Positions 8,098 through 17,669 of a DNA stretch of 64,000 nucleotides are shown here, one piece after another. Position numbers and translations under genes: made by a program. Position 1 is the stretch's first letter, and the number at the start of each line of letters is the position of its first letter. Under the pieces are notes generated by a model that did no database searches, was not told the origin of the DNA, and saw only the letters and a program-made list of their open reading frames with translations. The stretch is from positions 1 through 64,000 of the forward strand of contig NZ_CALPCM010000002.1 in assembly GCF_943193015.1 (NCBI RefSeq), read 5' to 3'. The DNA is from Hominisplanchenecus_A murintestinalis. GTDB taxonomy: Bacteria > Bacillota > Clostridia > Lachnospirales > Lachnospiraceae.

Positions 8098-9459
8098 TTA
8101 TCCTGCAAAGAACGATATCATCAATGCCACCAAAAATCCTACGCCTCCTACAAGTGTTTCCATAACCGTCCAGGTCTTTAACGTCGTTTTTTCATCCATG
8201 CCAACCAAAGATTTCACCAGCCAGAACCCGGAGTCGTTAAAATGAGAACACACGGTTGCGCCTCCCGCGACTGCCGCAGTGGTACATGCCAGATACAGCG
8301 GCGGTAAATCCGAAATTCCAGGCATGGCCGCAATGATTCCCGCCGCCATCGTCATGGCCACGGTTGCCGACCCTACACAGATACGCACCAGCGCCGCTAC
8401 CACAAAAGCCACTACCACAATCGGAAGGTTTGCAGACGCCACTGCATTTCCAATCACATCCCCAAGCCCCGAATACTGCAGCATGTACCGCAGCACACCG
8501 CCGCAGGCCGTCACCAGAAGAATCAGCCCGGTAGGCTCCAAAGATTTTGTCATTACTTTTTCCAAATCCTCCAGCGTATATCCATGCCGCAGCCCCAGGA
8601 CAGCCATAGCTGCCACTGTAGCAATCAGAAGCGCTACAAAAGGTTCCCCCAAAAATGCAAACACCGGAGCCAGTCCCCCAAAAGCAGGAACCACCCCTGA
8701 AACAGAATCCAGGATAATCAATATCAGAGGAATCAGAATAATACCTACAATTGTCCAAAAGCTCGGAAGCTTAGATTCATCAAAATCCTCCTGGTTCGCC
8801 ACATGTTCCGGAACCGGGATATTATATCGATTGCCGCAGATAGAACCCCATATGGGCCCCGCGGCAATCATTGCCACAACGCCGCACGCAATACCGACCA
8901 GAATCACCCAGCCAAGTTCTACGCCCAGCAGATTTGCCACCAGCACTGGCCCCGGCGTAGGCGGGATATAGGCATGTCCCACAGCAAGCCCCGCCAGCAG
9001 CGGAACCGCATAAAACAGAGACGAGCGGTTCGTTCTCTTTGCCAGGGAAAAAGCAAGCGGAATCAGGATTATCAGTCCCGCGTCAAAAAATACCGGCATC
9101 GCTATTACAAGTCCCGTAATTCCAAGCGCCCACGCCGCTTTTTTATCGCCAAAATACTTTACCATCGTCACCGCCAGGCTCTGGGCGCCGCCCGATACTT
9201 CCAGAATCGCCCCAAACATGGAGCCAAGCCCTACCAGAAGCGCAATCCCCTTTAGCGTATTCCCAATGCCGTCATTGACCGCCGTTATAATATTTTCAAA
9301 AGGCATACCCGCCAGAAGCCCAATTGCAATCGCTCCAATCAAAATAGAAACCATTGCCTGAATCTTAAATTTGATGATTAATACCAACAGAATCACAAGC
9401 CCCACCGCCGCCGCTATCATCAGACGGACAGGGTCTAAAGCCAACGCTTCCTCTGCCAT
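8098..9459 (-). CDS. gntP: GntP family gluconate:H+ symporter
   Basis: The protein has 453 residues, the usual length of the GntP family, and is almost entirely hydrophobic, with about twelve or more membrane segments. Family motifs include IPPTPGPVLVANLLGVELGW, GSATVAMTMAAGI and CSHFNDSGFWLVK. It would import gluconate or a related acid across the cytoplasmic membrane for the dehydratase, aldolase and kinase encoded immediately downstream (19-base gap to the dehydratase). ATG 9459 follows GAGGAG. There is little room upstream for a separate promoter because a terminator hairpin begins about 30 bases away. Confidence 0.9.
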   Translation of the reverse strand: MAEEALALDPVRLMIAAAVGLVILLVLIIKFKIQAMVSILIGAIAIGLLAGMPFENIITAVNDGIGNTLKGIALLVGLGSMFGAILEVSGGAQSLAVTMVKYFGDKKAAWALGITGLVIAMPVFFDAGLIILIPLAFSLAKRTNRSSLFYAVPLLAGLAVGHAYIPPTPGPVLVANLLGVELGWVILVGIACGVVAMIAAGPIWGSICGNRYNIPVPEHVANQEDFDESKLPSFWTIVGIILIPLILIILDSVSGVVPAFGGLAPVFAFLGEPFVALLIATVAAMAVLGLRHGYTLEDLEKVMTKSLEPTGLILLVTACGGVLRYMLQYSGLGDVIGNAVASANLPIVVVAFVVAALVRICVGSATVAMTMAAGIIAAMPGISDLPPLYLACTTAAVAGGATVCSHFNDSGFWLVKSLVGMDEKTTLKTWTVMETLVGGVGFLVALMISFFAG

Positions 9460-9490
9460 AGAATCATTCTCCTCTCACCACTTTGTACAA

Positions 9491-9527
9491 AAAGAAGCGG
9501 GATTCCATTTTGAAATCCCGCTTCTTT
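9491..9527 (-). terminator. Terminator of the hybrid kinase gene
   Basis: AAAGAAGCGGGATT (9491-9504) and AATCCCGCTTCTTT (9514-9527) form a perfect 14-base stem with a nine-base loop, followed by TTTTTG on the minus strand. It lies 55 bases past the kinase stop and about 30 bases upstream of gntP. It is strong enough to separate the two units unless it acts as an attenuator ahead of the sugar-acid operon. Confidence 0.8.
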
Positions 9528-9581
9528 TGTTCTTTCTTTTATATTCATTATTTCATGATTCCCGGCAGATTATACGTCTGT

Positions 9582-12500
9582 TCAATCTAATATTTCTTTT
9601 AAAGTACTATACAGATTTTCTACGTCAATTGGTTTTGGCAAATGTCCGTTCATCCCACAACGCAAAGCTTCCTGCCTATCCTCTTCAAATGCATTGGCTG
9701 TCATTGCCAGAATCGGCACTGAAGCCAGCTCTTGTGATTCCAGTTTACGGATTGCTTTTGCCGCCTCATATCCGTTCATCACAGGCATCTGGATATCCAT
9801 CAGCACCAGCTGATAATATCCCGGTTCAGAAGCCGCCAGCATCTCTACGGCAATTTTCCCGTTTTCTGCCACATCTGTAGAGAATCCTGCGTCGCCCAGG
9901 ATTTCCACGGCTATCTCCTGATTCAGCTCATTATCCTCTACAAGCAGAATGTGTCCCGTACTGAATTTCATATCCACGCTGCTATCCACTATCTTTTCTT
10001 CTTCGGTATTCACAATAGAATACAGACAGCTTCTGAGTTCTGACATAAACAGAGGCTTGCTGCAAAATGCCGTAACACCGGCCTCCTTAGCTTCATCCTC
10101 CACATCCGACCAGTCATACGCAGTCAGAACGATAATCGGCACATTCTCCCCCATTTCTTTACGGATTCTCCTGGTAACTTCAATGCCATTCATATCCGGA
10201 AGGAGCCAATCAATAATATATACGCAGTAATCATCTCCGCGCATAACTGCCTGGCGCGTACGCAGCACTGCCTCTTTTCCTGACAGCGTCCATTCCGCGC
10301 GCATCCCAATCTGTCCCAGCATATAGGAAACGCTGTCGCAGGTATTGAAATCATCATCTACGACCAAAGCCCTGCAGTTCTTAAGCTCCGGGATGTCCTG
10401 CTGCTCTTTTTTTCCTGCATGGATACGGAACGTAACGGCAACGATGAACTCTGTCCCCACTCCCTGTTCGCTCTTTACAGAGATGGAGCCGTTCATCATA
10501 TCCACAATATTTTGGGTAATCGCCATTCCAAGCCCTGTACCCTGGATTCCGCTGACTGTCGTGTTCTTTTCCCGTTCAAACGGCTCAAAGATATGTTTCA
10601 CAAATTCAGCGCTCATGCCGATTCCGGTATCCTTGATATGAAATTCATAGTCAGCCCAGCCCGCGGGCGCTCCGGGTTTCTGTATAATCCTCATGCTGAT
10701 AATGCCCCCCGGCCCCGTATATTTTACGGCATTGCTCAGCAGATTTAAAAATACCTGGTTCAGCCGAAGCTTATCGCAGTAAATTTCCTCATTTATCACA
10801 TCCACCGTATCAATGTACAGCTCCAGCTGTTTTGCATGAATATCTGCCTGCACAATATTACGCAGCCCATGAAGAATATCCGGCAGACGGCAGGGCTTCT
10901 CCTCCAGATGCATCTTGCCGCTCTCAATACGGCTCATATCCAGTACATCGTTAATAAGGCTCAGCAAATGGTTTCCTGACGTCATGATTTTCTTAAGGTA
11001 CTCTTCCACACGTTCCCGGCTGTCCACATGGGTAATTGCCAGCGCTGTGAAACCGACGATTGCGTTCATTGGCGTACGGATATCATGGGACATATTTGAA
11101 AGAAATATACTTTTCGCATGGCTCGCCCTGTTTGCCTGTAAGAGAGCATCTTCCAGCAGATTTTTCTTCTCCATCTCACTGCGCATTTCCTCATCTACAC
11201 TGCGGAATCCCAGCACAATGCAATGGCTCTCTCCCCATGTACCCGTGCGCACCGCTTTCATCTGGAAGTATTCCATTTCCCCATTCTTAAACGCACGGTA
11301 ATTCATATAGCACTGTTTGCTTTCTGCCAGTTCTCTTTTCAGCCTGGCGCGTGAAGCAGCCTCCCGAACCATATCCTTATCTTCTTCATAAACAAATTTC
11401 TGTATGTAAACCTCCATGCATTCTTCCAAAGAAAGGACGCCGGAAAAAATCTCTCCAAGCCTGCCGCTCTCATCATCAATCCGCAGGACTTTTCCCTTTC
11501 CTGTATGCAAGTCAAAAAAGCATACAAGATTATAATCAATGCTCAGCGCATGAATCAGTTCCATCTGGCGTCTTTCGTTTTCCTTTTCCTGCTGCTTCTG
11601 GGCAGTACAATCCAGAAGAAAACGCTGGTACAGCAGAGCGCCTTTCTCTTTCAAGAGCTTCACGTTCCCCATCACATGCCGGATTCCCCCGTCTCTATGA
11701 CAAACCCGGTACTCCACGCTGATACTGTCGCCTTCTTTCTGCAGCTCCCTGATGGATTCCCGCAGCCCCTCTCTATCTTCAGCCACAACCGAGGAAGCCA
11801 CCATATCAAATCCATCCGCCTCAAGCTCCTCTTGGGACTTATATCCCAGGATTTCCAGCGCTGCCCTGTTTATGCTGAGGATATGAGAGCCATCCACCGT
11901 ATGGCACATCACACCGCAGTCCATAGTCGTAAAAATCGTCTCCAACGTGTGGTTTTTCTGTATGATTTCCTGCTTATAAGCATGTTCCTGGGTTACGTCT
12001 ATTGCCACGCCCACGGTTCCCATTACGCTTCCGTCAATGTCATACAGCGGAGACTTATAGGTTGTAAGAAGCCTCTCCCCGGCTCCTGTCTGAATCGTTT
12101 CCTCAGACACACAGGTTTCCCTCCGGCTCATAACCTCACGTTCTGATTCAATACATGCAGGATCATCCTGCTCCACATCCCAGATATATGCGTGCCCCCG
12201 GCCTTCAATCTGTTTCTTTGTCTTGTTCACCGTCTGACAGAAACTGTCATTCACCTTCTCATGGATTCCCTGTTTATCCTTATACCAGATGAGATTCGGC
12301 ACATTGTTGATCGTCGCCTCCAGGTACTGGCTGGTTTCCCAGAAGTCCTTACTCTGTTTATAACTTTGCTGCCATCTCAAAAAGCGGAACCCGGTCTCCT
12401 CTTCCGTCATGGGCGCTGTCCATATATCTTTCACTTCTTCCAGGCTGTCTGCCAAAAGCACAAGCTGCTCCTTATCTGCAAGGAGAATCAGCTCCGCTTC

Positions 12501-12719
12501 CTTAGTTTTTCCCGCTGCCAGAGCCTGCAGCGCCACCCCCGCTTCCATACTACGCAAATCAGCCAAAATCACATCCGCCCTGCCCGTCAGGATATCCTCT
12601 GGCTGTCCACTCTCAAAAAACTCATGCGTAAAATGTTCCAACGGCGGCATTTCCTTTATAATTTCAAATTCTCTGCAAAGACCTCCTACTAAATAGAAAT
12701 GAATGTGGCAATGATACAT
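9582..12719 (-). CDS. Soluble hybrid sensor histidine kinase with PAS domains and two receivers
   Basis: The protein has 1045 residues. Approximate order: a receiver-like N-terminal domain (1-130, no transmembrane segment), PAS domains around 135-255 and 262-385 (NNVPNLIWYKDKQG, TTMDCGVMCHTVDGS), a third PAS-like region around 390-520, dimerisation domain with phospho-His (LSNMSHDIRTPMNAIVGF), ATPase domain (LNLLSNAVKYT, DTGIGM, GTGLGMAI), then two receivers (IIDWLLPDMNG; LVLMDIQMPVMNG). It lacks a signal peptide, so the signal is probably cytoplasmic or diffusible. There is no output domain and no Hpt; such hybrid kinases are abundant in Lachnospiraceae. ATG 12719 has GGGAGG eight bases upstream. 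Lying next to the gnt operon does not prove control of it. Confidence 0.85.
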   Translation of the reverse strand: MYHCHIHFYLVGGLCREFEIIKEMPPLEHFTHEFFESGQPEDILTGRADVILADLRSMEAGVALQALAAGKTKEAELILLADKEQLVLLADSLEEVKDIWTAPMTEEETGFRFLRWQQSYKQSKDFWETSQYLEATINNVPNLIWYKDKQGIHEKVNDSFCQTVNKTKKQIEGRGHAYIWDVEQDDPACIESEREVMSRRETCVSEETIQTGAGERLLTTYKSPLYDIDGSVMGTVGVAIDVTQEHAYKQEIIQKNHTLETIFTTMDCGVMCHTVDGSHILSINRAALEILGYKSQEELEADGFDMVASSVVAEDREGLRESIRELQKEGDSISVEYRVCHRDGGIRHVMGNVKLLKEKGALLYQRFLLDCTAQKQQEKENERRQMELIHALSIDYNLVCFFDLHTGKGKVLRIDDESGRLGEIFSGVLSLEECMEVYIQKFVYEEDKDMVREAASRARLKRELAESKQCYMNYRAFKNGEMEYFQMKAVRTGTWGESHCIVLGFRSVDEEMRSEMEKKNLLEDALLQANRASHAKSIFLSNMSHDIRTPMNAIVGFTALAITHVDSRERVEEYLKKIMTSGNHLLSLINDVLDMSRIESGKMHLEEKPCRLPDILHGLRNIVQADIHAKQLELYIDTVDVINEEIYCDKLRLNQVFLNLLSNAVKYTGPGGIISMRIIQKPGAPAGWADYEFHIKDTGIGMSAEFVKHIFEPFEREKNTTVSGIQGTGLGMAITQNIVDMMNGSISVKSEQGVGTEFIVAVTFRIHAGKKEQQDIPELKNCRALVVDDDFNTCDSVSYMLGQIGMRAEWTLSGKEAVLRTRQAVMRGDDYCVYIIDWLLPDMNGIEVTRRIRKEMGENVPIIVLTAYDWSDVEDEAKEAGVTAFCSKPLFMSELRSCLYSIVNTEEEKIVDSSVDMKFSTGHILLVEDNELNQEIAVEILGDAGFSTDVAENGKIAVEMLAASEPGYYQLVLMDIQMPVMNGYEAAKAIRKLESQELASVPILAMTANAFEEDRQEALRCGMNGHLPKPIDVENLYSTLKEILD

Positions 12720-12824
12720 TTCCCTTTCCTCCCATGCTTTGTGAATTCATGCCTGTTAAATTCTATTCACACTGCTTATAATTTTTGTATTCCTAAAGTA
12801 AACCAACGCTTTCATTGGACATCG

Positions 12825-13964
12825 TTATTTGCGGGAAAGCATTACCACGGTCTCCACGCATCCTGTCCACCCAAACATATCTACCGGCCACGCGCCCTCA
12901 GCCTGATAGCCTTTCTTTTTCAAATATTTCAAATCCCTGGCCAGACTTTCCGGCTCACAGGAAATATATACCACCCTTTTCGGAGCCATCTTTGCCAGAC
13001 AATCCAAAAATGTCACATCACTGCCGCTTCTGGGAGGGTCCATAAACACCACATCTGCTTTTACGCCGTCAGCCGCCATATCTACCATAAATTTCCCTGC
13101 ATCCGCACAGTAAAAGCTTACGTTCTTCACCTGATTCCGCTTTGCATTGGCGACGGCATCCCGTACTGCATCCCTGTTCAGCTCTACGCCAATCACCTGT
13201 CCCGCCCCGCGGCTGGCAATCAGCCCAATCGTCCCTATCCCGCAGTATGCGTCCAGCACCAGCTCTTTCCCTGTAAGCCCTGCCAGCTTTATCGCTTTCT
13301 TGTACAGGATTTCCGTCTGCGCAGGATTGACCTGATAAAAGGATTTCGGGGAAATGCGGAACGTATAGCCGCACAGGATATCTTCAATATAGCCTTTTCC
13401 ATAGAGCGTCTTTTCCTGGTTTCCCAGCACCATGCTGGTTCCCCGTCCGTTTACATTCTGGACAATCGTGGTAATTTCCGGATGCAGTTTCCTTAATGCT
13501 TTCACGAAATTATTCTTTGATGGAAAAACAGGCGATGCCGTCACCAGCACCACCAATATCTCGCCGCTTGCAAATCCCCGGCGCACTAAAACATGGCGCA
13601 GCAGCCCATACCCGGTATCCTCATCATACGTCCTGATTTTAAAAGATTTCAAAAGCCCCCGGATGCTGCCTATGATTTCATCCGCTTTCTCGTCCTCAAT
13701 CATACAGCGTTCTACCGGAACTACGATATGTGTTCCCTTCTGATAGACGCCCGATACGGCATTCCCCTTTTTGTCATGAGAAAATACAGCATGAACCTTA
13801 TTCCGATAATGATAAGGATTTTTCATACCGGCAATCGGATGCACTTTACAAAAAGGCGCTAAAAGCTGCCGCACCTGCGTTTCCTTTATTTTTAATTGTT
13901 CCTCATACGGCACTCCCTGAAAATCACAGCCGCCGCACTTTTTGTAGACCGGACACCTTTCCAT
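12825..13964 (-). CDS. rlmD: 23S rRNA (uracil-C5)-methyltransferase, RlmD/RumA family
   Basis: The protein has 379 residues. It methylates C5 of a uridine in 23S rRNA using S-adenosylmethionine. The N-terminus holds iron-sulphur Cys residues (CPVYKKCGGC), followed directly by the linker without a TRAM domain, as in short Clostridia forms. SAM motif LDAYCGIGTIGL, motif MDPPRSG and the catalytic Cys in VYISCEPESLARDL are intact. Firmicutes paralogues (RlmCD) modify U747 and U1939, so the exact target is open. It starts one base after the yqeY stop, so the two are co-transcribed. Confidence 0.9.
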   Translation of the reverse strand: MERCPVYKKCGGCDFQGVPYEEQLKIKETQVRQLLAPFCKVHPIAGMKNPYHYRNKVHAVFSHDKKGNAVSGVYQKGTHIVVPVERCMIEDEKADEIIGSIRGLLKSFKIRTYDEDTGYGLLRHVLVRRGFASGEILVVLVTASPVFPSKNNFVKALRKLHPEITTIVQNVNGRGTSMVLGNQEKTLYGKGYIEDILCGYTFRISPKSFYQVNPAQTEILYKKAIKLAGLTGKELVLDAYCGIGTIGLIASRGAGQVIGVELNRDAVRDAVANAKRNQVKNVSFYCADAGKFMVDMAADGVKADVVFMDPPRSGSDVTFLDCLAKMAPKRVVYISCEPESLARDLKYLKKKGYQAEGAWPVDMFGWTGCVETVVMLSRK

Positions 13965-13965
13965 C

Positions 13966-14403
13966 TTATTTGCAAAGCTCCCCTACCACCTGGTTAATCA
14001 CTTTGCCGTCTGCCTTGCCTTTCAGCTCCGCCATAACCGCCTTCATAATCTGCCCTTTGTTCTTCGTAGCAACGATTTCGGAAAACTTTTCCGTAATATA
14101 GCGTCTCACCTGCTCCTCAGACATCAGCGCCGGCGCATACTCTGAGATAACGTCATAGCGCGCCTGATACTCTGCTTTCAGGTCTGCGCGGGTATCCGGA
14201 CAGGTATCAATCTGCTCTTTCACCGACTTCAGCTCTTTTAGGATAACGCGGTCAACCAGTTCTGCCGGAATATCATCCCGGCATCCCTCGTCAATTGCTG
14301 CCTTTTTCACTGCCGACACCAGGGAAGAAATCGAATCCTTACGCGCTTTATCCTTTGCTTTCATCGCTGCTACCATATCTTTTCTCAACTGTTCCAGTTC
14401 CAT
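13966..14403 (-). CDS. yqeY: GatB/YqeY domain protein
   Basis: The protein has 145 residues, matching the stand-alone YqeY family related to the tRNA-binding tail of GatB. Typical features are the N-terminal MELEQLRKDMVAAMKAKDK, the RKDSISSLVSAVKKA helix, and the C-terminal VATKNKGQIMKAVMAELKG. It is a cytoplasmic, all-helical protein presumed to bind tRNA; its exact role is unknown. ATG 14403 follows GGAGGGG. The gene is first in a unit with rlmD and divergent from the EIIC gene. Confidence 0.9.
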   Translation of the reverse strand: MELEQLRKDMVAAMKAKDKARKDSISSLVSAVKKAAIDEGCRDDIPAELVDRVILKELKSVKEQIDTCPDTRADLKAEYQARYDVISEYAPALMSEEQVRRYITEKFSEIVATKNKGQIMKAVMAELKGKADGKVINQVVGELCK

Positions 14404-14676
14404 CCGTAACCCCTCCTGATTTATTTTTCTTTTTCATAGTAAATGCCTATGTTCAGCATATTTCTCACAGTAATACTCTTCTTCTGTCTACTATACTTCA
14501 TTTTCCCGGAAAATGCAACGAGGCGGCGGTAAAATTCCAGGGCTCAGCCACACAAAATCTCTATGAAAACGGCATGAATCATAAAAATGCTTGCTTAAAC
14601 AGGGAAGATGTGATAGAGTTGGTTACTGACAAGACAGATGTATAGACTAATGATTGACACATTGAGGAGGAGAAAA
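14404..14676. other. Divergent intergenic region with no further gene
   Basis: This 273-base region lies between yqeY (minus) and the EIIC gene (plus). I see no conserved RNA structure or clear consensus promoter here; a weak TTGGTT/TAGACT pair upstream of the EIIC gene is the best candidate for its promoter. Confidence 0.4.
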
Positions 14677-15741
14677 ATGAAAACCGTAAAAAAAGTTTTA
14701 AACCACATTTTTATTGATGGATTAAGCGGTATGGCTATGGGGCTGTTTGCCACCCTGATTGTAGGAACGATTATCCAGCAGGTTGGAAACCTGATTGGCG
14801 GACAGGCAGGAGAAATGCTGTTTTTCCTTGGAAAGATGGCGGCCGCTATGACCAGCGCAGGCATCGGCGTCGGCGTCGCGCATAAATTTAAAGAGCCGCC
14901 TTTGGTAGCAGTATCCGCAGCGACAGCAGGTATGGTGGGCGGATTCGCCAGCAAGATTCTGGCAGGAACCGTGCTGGTAGACGGGACCATCGTGCTGGCA
15001 GGCCCAGGCGAACCGCTGGGCGCATTTATTGCCGCATATATCGCGATTGTCATGGGGCATCTCGTATCAGGCAAAACCAAGATTGATATTTTGGTAACGC
15101 CGGTGACAGCGATTCTGGCTGGTTCTGCAGTAGGGCTTCTGGTGGGACCTCCCATATCTAATTTTATGGTATGGCTTGGCTCTATTATCAACTGGGGAAC
15201 CGAGCAGCAGCCGTTCCTGATGGGAATTATCGTCTCCGTACTTATGGGTATGATTTTGACACTGCCCATCAGCTCAGCAGCTCTGGGAGTTATCCTGGAT
15301 TTGTCAGGGCTGGCAGCAGGTGCGGCAACCATTGGATGCTGCTGCAACATGGTGGGATTTGCGGTGGCGAGCTACCGCGAAAATAAAATCGGCGGCCTGA
15401 TTGCCCAGGGTGTGGGGACATCCATGCTCCAGGTTCCGAACATCGTGCGGAAACCTGTCATATGGATTCCGGCAATTGTCTCCAGCGCGCTCCTGGGGCC
15501 TGTAAGTACGATGCTTGTAAAGATGACCAGCAACGCCACCGGTTCCGGTATGGGAACCGCCGGATTTGTAGGCCAGATTATGACATATCAGACCATGTCG
15601 CCTGAAATCGGCGGGACTGTGACGATGGTAATTATCGTGGTATTCCAGATTCTGCTCCCGGCGGCGCTGACCCTTGCAGTATCCGAATTTATGCGGAAGA
15701 AAGGCTGGATTAAGGAAGGCGATATGAAGCTTGATCTGTAA
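14677..15741 (+). CDS. PTS-type EIIC sugar permease (PTS_EIIC_2 family)
   Basis: The protein has 354 residues, is highly hydrophobic with about ten membrane segments and glycine-rich loops (FIDGLSGMAMGLFATLIVG, GAATIGCCCNMVGFAVASY, GTSMLQVPNI). I place it in the PTS_EIIC_2 (PF13303) family of putative PTS membrane subunits. No IIA or IIB gene is nearby, so either separate cytosolic partners serve it or it is a PTS-like transporter that does not phosphorylate. ATG 14677 follows GAGGAGG at 14664-14670; a frame open to 14638 lacks a site. The substrate is unknown. Confidence 0.75.
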   Translation: MKTVKKVLNHIFIDGLSGMAMGLFATLIVGTIIQQVGNLIGGQAGEMLFFLGKMAAAMTSAGIGVGVAHKFKEPPLVAVSAATAGMVGGFASKILAGTVLVDGTIVLAGPGEPLGAFIAAYIAIVMGHLVSGKTKIDILVTPVTAILAGSAVGLLVGPPISNFMVWLGSIINWGTEQQPFLMGIIVSVLMGMILTLPISSAALGVILDLSGLAAGAATIGCCCNMVGFAVASYRENKIGGLIAQGVGTSMLQVPNIVRKPVIWIPAIVSSALLGPVSTMLVKMTSNATGSGMGTAGFVGQIMTYQTMSPEIGGTVTMVIIVVFQILLPAALTLAVSEFMRKKGWIKEGDMKLDL

Positions 15742-15847
15742 GCTTGCCATAACGGTGAAAATCGTATAAACTGATAATCACCCGGTATTCCGGGGATGAT
15801 ACTATAGCAGAAAGCGATTCACGGTTAAACAGCAGGAGGTATTTCAT

Positions 15848-16381
15848 ATGGAAAAAGAGACAGGATGCATCCATGTTTACTATGGAGACGGAAAAGGAAA
15901 GACTACTACAGGCATGGGACTGATTACCCGTGCGGCGGGATACGGCTGCCGTGTGCTGCTGTACCAGTTTATGAAAAACAATAAGACCAGCGAGCGGAAG
16001 ATCCTGGAACGTGTGGAGAACATTACAATCATTGACGGTCTTGAAACAGAAAAATTCAGTTTTCAGATGACGCAGGATGAGAAAGAAGCTCGCAGGAAGT
16101 TTTATGAAACACAGTTCAAATCAGTGACAAAAAAGGCAGAAGAGGAAAAGTACGACGTACTATTTCTGGACGAAGCGGTGTATACCATCAGCGCAGGGCT
16201 GCTGGACGAGGAACTGGTGCTGGACTTTTTAAAGAAGAAACCAAAGAAACTGGAAGTCATCCTGACAGGAAATACCCCGGACGCCCGTCTGATCGACCTG
16301 GCAGACTATGTATCGGAAATCAGAAAAATCAAACATCCCTTTGATAAGGGGATGAAGGCAAGAGCCGGAATAGAAAAATAG
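15848..16381 (+). CDS. cobO: Cob(I)alamin adenosyltransferase (CobO/BtuR type)
   Basis: The protein has 177 residues. It transfers the adenosyl group of ATP to cob(I)alamin to make adenosylcobalamin. The P-loop GDGKGKTTTG near residue 14, the following GLITRAAGYG, DVLFLDEAVY (Walker B-like) and the C-terminal LADYVSEIRKIKHPFDKG are characteristic of CobO/BtuR/CobP. The usual glycine-rich tail is short. AGGAGGT at 15834-15840 marks ATG 15848. It stands alone without other cobalamin genes or a visible cobalamin riboswitch, consistent with salvage. Confidence 0.85.
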   Translation: MEKETGCIHVYYGDGKGKTTTGMGLITRAAGYGCRVLLYQFMKNNKTSERKILERVENITIIDGLETEKFSFQMTQDEKEARRKFYETQFKSVTKKAEEEKYDVLFLDEAVYTISAGLLDEELVLDFLKKKPKKLEVILTGNTPDARLIDLADYVSEIRKIKHPFDKGMKARAGIEK

Positions 16382-16670
16382 CCATAAATGAGGAGTGCCC
16401 CCCAGCATGTAATATGCCGGGAGGCTATTATGAAAAAATTTATCTCTATATGAATGATGAAACCCTCTAAGCTTTCCTCTCCTTGAGGACATTTAAAGTA
16501 TAGCAAGAGATTATGAACAAATTATGAACGTCTGGTAAATTTATTGTGAAAGCGCACAAAAACACAAGGAAATTTTAAAAGTTTTTGTGGAAATATAACG
16601 AAAGAAATCCCCGTTCCTGCAACAAGGACGGGGATTTTAACACGTAATTATGAAAATGATGAATCATTAC
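16382..16670. other. Intergenic region, terminator only
   Basis: The region holds a terminator at 16604-16637 between convergent genes and an imperfect GC-rich hairpin near 16395-16425 that may end the cobO transcript. I see no gene in it. Confidence 0.4.
16604..16637 (-). terminator. Terminator of the S1-domain gene
   Basis: AAATCCCCG and CGGGGATTT arms plus TCC/GGA form a stem of about 12 pairs with one bulged base. T-rich sequence on the minus-strand side (TTTCTTTCG) lies beyond it, and TTTT follows on the plus strand, so it can serve both convergent units. Confidence 0.6.
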
Positions 16671-17630
16671 CTATAATTTTATATTTGCAAACAGGGAGCC
16701 GAGACTCGTAGTCAGCCCATCGGACTGCGGCAGATCATAGCTTTCCTCTTCGATTTCTTCGGCTGCTATCTCATTAAGCGCCTTCATGCTGAGGCTGAGC
16801 TTACCGTCTTTGATATTGATTACCTTTACCTTCACCTTATCGCCCACATTCAGGACAGAAGCCGGGGATTTGATGCGTTTCTCGGAAATCTGAGAAACGT
16901 GTACCAGACCGGAAAGTCCGTTCCCCAGGTCGATGAACGCGCCGTAAGGCTGCAGAGTTTCTACTGTCCCCTCTGTCACCAGACCAATCTGCACATTGGA
17001 AATCCTTGCTTTTTTCTCTTCTCTTTCTTTTTCACGCAGAATATCGCGGGCGGAAAGTACCAGACGCTCTTTTTCTTCATCCACTGTAATGACGCGGACT
17101 TCGATTTCTTTGCCCAGCCAGTCCTCCAGATTTTCCACATAGCCCAATGCGAGCTTAGATGCGGGGATAAACCCGCGGATGCCTTCTACATAAGCGATCA
17201 CGCCCGATTTTACCACGCCGCCGATTTTTACGGTGAGGTTCGTGCCGTTTTCCATGCAGGCTTTCAGCTTTTCCCATGCAAGCGTATCGTTTGCCTCTTT
17301 GGATGAGAGGAGGATATGCCCCTGGCCGTCGTCCGTACGGATGACGGCAGCAGAAATCTCATCTCCCACATGTACAACATCTTTCAGGATAATATCCTGG
17401 TTGCTGGAGTAATCCTCCAGACGGATGATTCCCTCCGTGTAATATTTTAAATCCAGAGTCACTTCGGTTTCCGATACATTGATAACGGTTCCCGTCAAGA
17501 TATCCCCTTCCCGTACTTTCTTGAAAGAAGCTTCCAGCTCTGCTGCGTAATCCGCCATAGATTCGGATGTTTCCGGTGCTTTGATGGCATCCTCCAGGAT
17601 GTCGGCCGGTGTTTCATAAGTTTCTGACAT
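16671..17630 (-). CDS. S1 RNA-binding domain protein (ribosomal protein S1-like)
   Basis: The protein has 319 residues and three S1 domains: about 38-110 (GDILTGTVINVSETEVTLDL), 120-195 (KSGVIAYVEGIRGFIPASKL) and 210-285 (GLVTEGTVETLQPYGAFIDL, GLSGLVHVSQIS). The third is the best conserved. Short forms with three to four domains take the place of S1 in many Firmicutes and bind mRNA or ribosomes. ATG 17630 (MSETYETPADIL) follows AGGAGG; an in-frame start at 17657 lacks a site. A promoter lies at 17670-17698. It is monocistronic. Confidence 0.8.
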   Translation of the reverse strand: MSETYETPADILEDAIKAPETSESMADYAAELEASFKKVREGDILTGTVINVSETEVTLDLKYYTEGIIRLEDYSSNQDIILKDVVHVGDEISAAVIRTDDGQGHILLSSKEANDTLAWEKLKACMENGTNLTVKIGGVVKSGVIAYVEGIRGFIPASKLALGYVENLEDWLGKEIEVRVITVDEEKERLVLSARDILREKEREEKKARISNVQIGLVTEGTVETLQPYGAFIDLGNGLSGLVHVSQISEKRIKSPASVLNVGDKVKVKVINIKDGKLSLSMKALNEIAAEEIEEESYDLPQSDGLTTSLGSLFANIKL

Positions 17631-17669
17631 TGGTTTTGCCCTCCTTGTATAAGTCATTTCTTAGAAAAA

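Noticed and set aside
8279..8971. 230-residue plus-strand frame
   Set aside because: Antisense shadow of gntP, Thr/Ser/Ile-rich low-complexity protein without a start site.
15742..15847. Possible cobalamin riboswitch upstream of cobO
   Set aside because: The gap is only about 105 bases and I cannot find the conserved B12-box or core; no support.
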